A DNA stretch of 8,506 nucleotides, taken from contig JAQGII010000155.1 in NCBI GenBank assembly GCA_028291305.1, forward strand, positions 1 to 8,506, read 5' to 3'. Position numbers and translations under genes: made by a program. This document shows positions 6,725 through 8,506 of the stretch, piece by piece. Origin of the DNA: Caulobacteraceae bacterium (GTDB lineage Bacteria; Pseudomonadota; Alphaproteobacteria; Caulobacterales; Caulobacteraceae). The first letter of the stretch is position 1. Every line of letters begins with the position of its first letter. Below the pieces are notes generated by a model. The model was not told where the DNA came from, did no database searches, and saw nothing but the letters and a program-made list of their open reading frames with translations.

Positions 6725-8323
6725 CTAGTGCGCTTCGCCGGCGGAGCCGCCGGGAGCCGGTTTCTTGAGGAACAGCACCGCCAGCAGGGCCAGGCCCAGG
6801 AGGGCGCTCTGCAGGATGATGGTGTCGCCATAGGCCATCACCGACGCCTGCCGGCGGATGACGCGACCCACGGCCACGGCGGCTTCGTGGCGGGCGTAGG
6901 CGCCGTCGCTGACGCCGTGGCCCATGAAATAGGCGGCCAGCTGATCCAGCCGATGGCGGGTGGCCTGGCCCAGCAGCGAGACCTGGCCGGTCAGGACGTT
7001 CGAATGGAACTGCTCGCGCTTGGTCAGGAAGGTCTGCAGCACCGCGATGCCCACCGCGCCGCCGAGGTTGCGCAGCATGTTGAACAGGGCCGAGGCCGAG
7101 CCGGCGTACTCGCGCTCGATGCCGGACACCGCCAGCACCGACAGGGGCGTCATCACCATGGACTGGGCCACGGCGCGCGTCAGGCTGGACCCGATGAACT
7201 GCGGCCCGGAGAAGTCGCCCGACAGGTTCATGGCCAGGAGGCTGCCGACGATGAAGAGGATGTAGCCGACGATCACCAACAGCCGCGGATCCATCCGCTT
7301 CATCAGCTTGGGCATGAACGGGATGATGGCCAGTTGGGGCAGGCCGATCCAGATCAGCACTCCGCCGATCTGCTGGGCGTTGTAGCCCTGGCTCCGCGCG
7401 AGATAGAGCGGCACCAGATAGACCCAGCCGTACATCGACACGCCGAAGAAGAAGTTGGCGACGGTGGCCAGGCCGAAGTTGCGCCGCTTGAGCAGGCGCA
7501 GGTGCAGCAGCGGCTCCTTGCGCACCAGCTCGATGACGATGAAGGCCACCAGGGCCACGACGGCGGTCACCGCAAGGCGAGTGATGAAGGCCGAGCCCAA
7601 CCAATCGTCCTTGTTGCCCTCCTCCAGCACGGTTTCCAGGCTGGCGAGGCCCACGGCCATGGTCACGACCCCCGCCCAGTCGGCCTTGCGCAGCGCGTCC
7701 AACTGGGGCGGCGCCTTCTCGATGGAGAACCACAGCATGGCCATCATCACCGCGCCGGGAAGGAGGTTGACGAGGAAGATCGACTGCCAGCCGAACGTGT
7801 CGTTGAAGTAGCCGCCGATCACCGGGCCGATGGAGGGGGCGAAGATCGCCGACACCGAATAGATCGCCAGGCCCGTCGGGTGCTTGGAGGGCGGCAGGCG
7901 GGTCATGATGATGTTGAAGGCCAGGGGGATCAGCACCCCGCCCGCGCAGCCCTGCAGGAAGCGCACCACGATCATCTGGTTGAGGTTGGTGGCGAAGGCG
8001 CAGGCCACCGACAGCGCCAGGAACAGGAAGGTGTTCGTCAGCATGTAGGCGCGAAGGGAGAAGGCCCGCGCCAGCCATGCGCTGAGCGGGATGACGATGA
8101 TCTCGGCGACCAGGTAGGAGGTGGTGATCCAGCCCCCGTCGTCGACGCCGGCGCCGATGGCGCCCTGGATGTCGGCCAGGGACGAGGCCACGACCTGGAT
8201 GTTGAGGATGGCCAGGAAGGCGCCCAGCGCCGAGCCGACCACGGCCATCCAGGTCTTCATCGAGACGGCGTCGGGATCGTGGATGGCGGCGGGGGAAGCC
8301 CCGGCATCGGCGGTGACGGACAT
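6725..8323 (-). CDS. emrB: DHA2-family MFS drug efflux transporter, EmrB/QacA type
   Basis: Inner-membrane proton-driven exporter of 532 residues with about 14 hydrophobic helices. By eye they lie near 25-47, 63-83, 91-111, 115-138, 150-171, 180-201, 216-234, 246-266, 284-309, 320-340, 346-366, 376-400, 415-431 and 498-520. Motif C of drug antiporters is visible as APSIGPVIGG (162-171) in helix 5. A large loop (about 432-497) separates helices 13 and 14, as in EmrB proteins. In helix 1 the acidic residue of the usual LDxTIVN-type motif is Asn41 (LAILNIQVVASSL), a variant that may belong to this subfamily. The start ATG has GGGAG about 6 bases upstream. The gene lies between an EmrA-like adaptor (42-base gap) and a NodT channel (15-base gap), forming a complete tripartite pump. 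Likely substrates are hydrophobic or aromatic toxicants; the specific one cannot be read. Confidence 0.95.
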   Translation of the reverse strand: MSVTADAGASPAAIHDPDAVSMKTWMAVVGSALGAFLAILNIQVVASSLADIQGAIGAGVDDGGWITTSYLVAEIIVIPLSAWLARAFSLRAYMLTNTFLFLALSVACAFATNLNQMIVVRFLQGCAGGVLIPLAFNIIMTRLPPSKHPTGLAIYSVSAIFAPSIGPVIGGYFNDTFGWQSIFLVNLLPGAVMMAMLWFSIEKAPPQLDALRKADWAGVVTMAVGLASLETVLEEGNKDDWLGSAFITRLAVTAVVALVAFIVIELVRKEPLLHLRLLKRRNFGLATVANFFFGVSMYGWVYLVPLYLARSQGYNAQQIGGVLIWIGLPQLAIIPFMPKLMKRMDPRLLVIVGYILFIVGSLLAMNLSGDFSGPQFIGSSLTRAVAQSMVMTPLSVLAVSGIEREYAGSASALFNMLRNLGGAVGIAVLQTFLTKREQFHSNVLTGQVSLLGQATRHRLDQLAAYFMGHGVSDGAYARHEAAVAVGRVIRRQASVMAYGDTIILQSALLGLALLAVLFLKKPAPGGSAGEAH

Positions 8324-8365
8324 GATCGCTCCCTGAACGGGCGGGTGGAAGGGCGGGCGGCGGCG

Positions 8366-8506
8366 CTACTGGTCGGAGCCGCGGGTGTCGACGGCGGCCT
8401 CCACCGACATGCCGGCGCGCAGGCGCGCCAGCATCGGGTCTTTGGGGTCCAGGACGATCTTCACCGGCACGCGCTGCACAATCTTGGTGAAGTTGCCGGT
8501 GGCGTT
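8366..8506 (-). CDS. emrA: EmrA/HlyD-family periplasmic adaptor, C-terminal fragment
   Basis: Only the last 46 codons lie in the window; the gene continues past the right edge. Reading the minus strand from 8506, the frame is open to a TAG at 8366-8368. The encoded tail contains NATGNFTKIVQRVPVKIVLD (fragment residues 1-20) and then LRAGMSVEAAVDT (29-41). Both are typical of the C-terminal beta-barrel and membrane-proximal region of EmrA-type membrane fusion proteins. Its stop is 42 bases before the EmrB-type gene on the same strand. The adaptor would bridge the inner-membrane transporter and the outer-membrane channel. The assignment rests on a short but distinctive segment plus the gene order adaptor, transporter, channel. 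The operon promoter and any linked repressor must lie outside the window. Confidence 0.88.
   Translation of the reverse strand, partial: NATGNFTKIVQRVPVKIVLDPKDPMLARLRAGMSVEAAVDTRGSDQ

Noticed and set aside
5184..8078. A 964-codon open frame on the minus strand overlapping the channel and transporter genes
   Set aside because: It runs in another frame through two well-supported genes, and its translation is Arg/Pro/Gly-rich low-complexity sequence with no recognisable domain. Long stop-free shadow frames are expected at this G+C content.
1..8506. Mobile element, phage, CRISPR, defence or secondary-metabolite system
   Set aside because: I saw no transposase, integrase, direct-repeat array, nuclease or synthase. 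Codon use looks uniform across the window, and every gene fits ordinary catabolism, regulation or efflux families.

Overview
The window is dense, high-GC bacterial DNA (roughly 70% G+C by eye, codons ending mostly in G or C) from a Gram-negative organism, since it encodes an outer-membrane lipoprotein efflux channel. The style of the efflux proteins and the catabolic gene set suggest an alphaproteobacterium, possibly of the Caulobacter/Phenylobacterium type. That placement is inference from protein character and was not tested by any search. Almost every base is coding, and no gene-free stretch exceeds about 55 bases.

Left part (1-5253, plus strand): a compact catabolic cluster. It opens with a 5'-truncated intradiol ring-cleavage dioxygenase that most resembles hydroxyquinol 1,2-dioxygenase. 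Next come a classical short-chain dehydrogenase/reductase, a zinc-dependent beta-keto acid cleavage enzyme (BKACE, formerly DUF849), a zinc-free medium-chain NADPH:quinone/enoyl reductase-like protein, a small cupin, a gamma-carbonic-anhydrase-fold protein (YrdA/PaaY type) and a CrgA-like LysR regulator. Gaps from dioxygenase to gamma-CA are 4 to 28 bases with one ATGA overlap, so these six genes are probably one operon. The regulator follows after 53 bases and points the same way. The promoter of the operon lies upstream of the window.

A consistent reading is ring cleavage of a hydroxylated aromatic to a keto-dicarboxylate, redox adjustment by the two oxidoreductases, and then thiolytic-type cleavage by BKACE with acetyl-CoA to give acetoacetate and a new acyl-CoA. 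If the BKACE substrate is 3-oxoadipate, this would replace the usual CoA-transferase plus thiolase end of the beta-ketoadipate pathway with a single enzyme. This is a hypothesis from gene content and active-site reading.

Right part (5264-8506, minus strand): a tripartite drug/toxicant efflux operon read right to left. It holds the C-terminus of an EmrA/HlyD-type periplasmic adaptor (cut by the window end), a 14-TM EmrB/QacA-type major facilitator transporter, and a NodT-family outer-membrane lipoprotein channel. It converges on the LysR gene with only 10 bases between stop codons and no visible terminator hairpin.

No RNA genes, insertion sequences, CRISPR arrays or attachment sites were seen. 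The many long ORFs on the opposite strand are GC-driven shadows.
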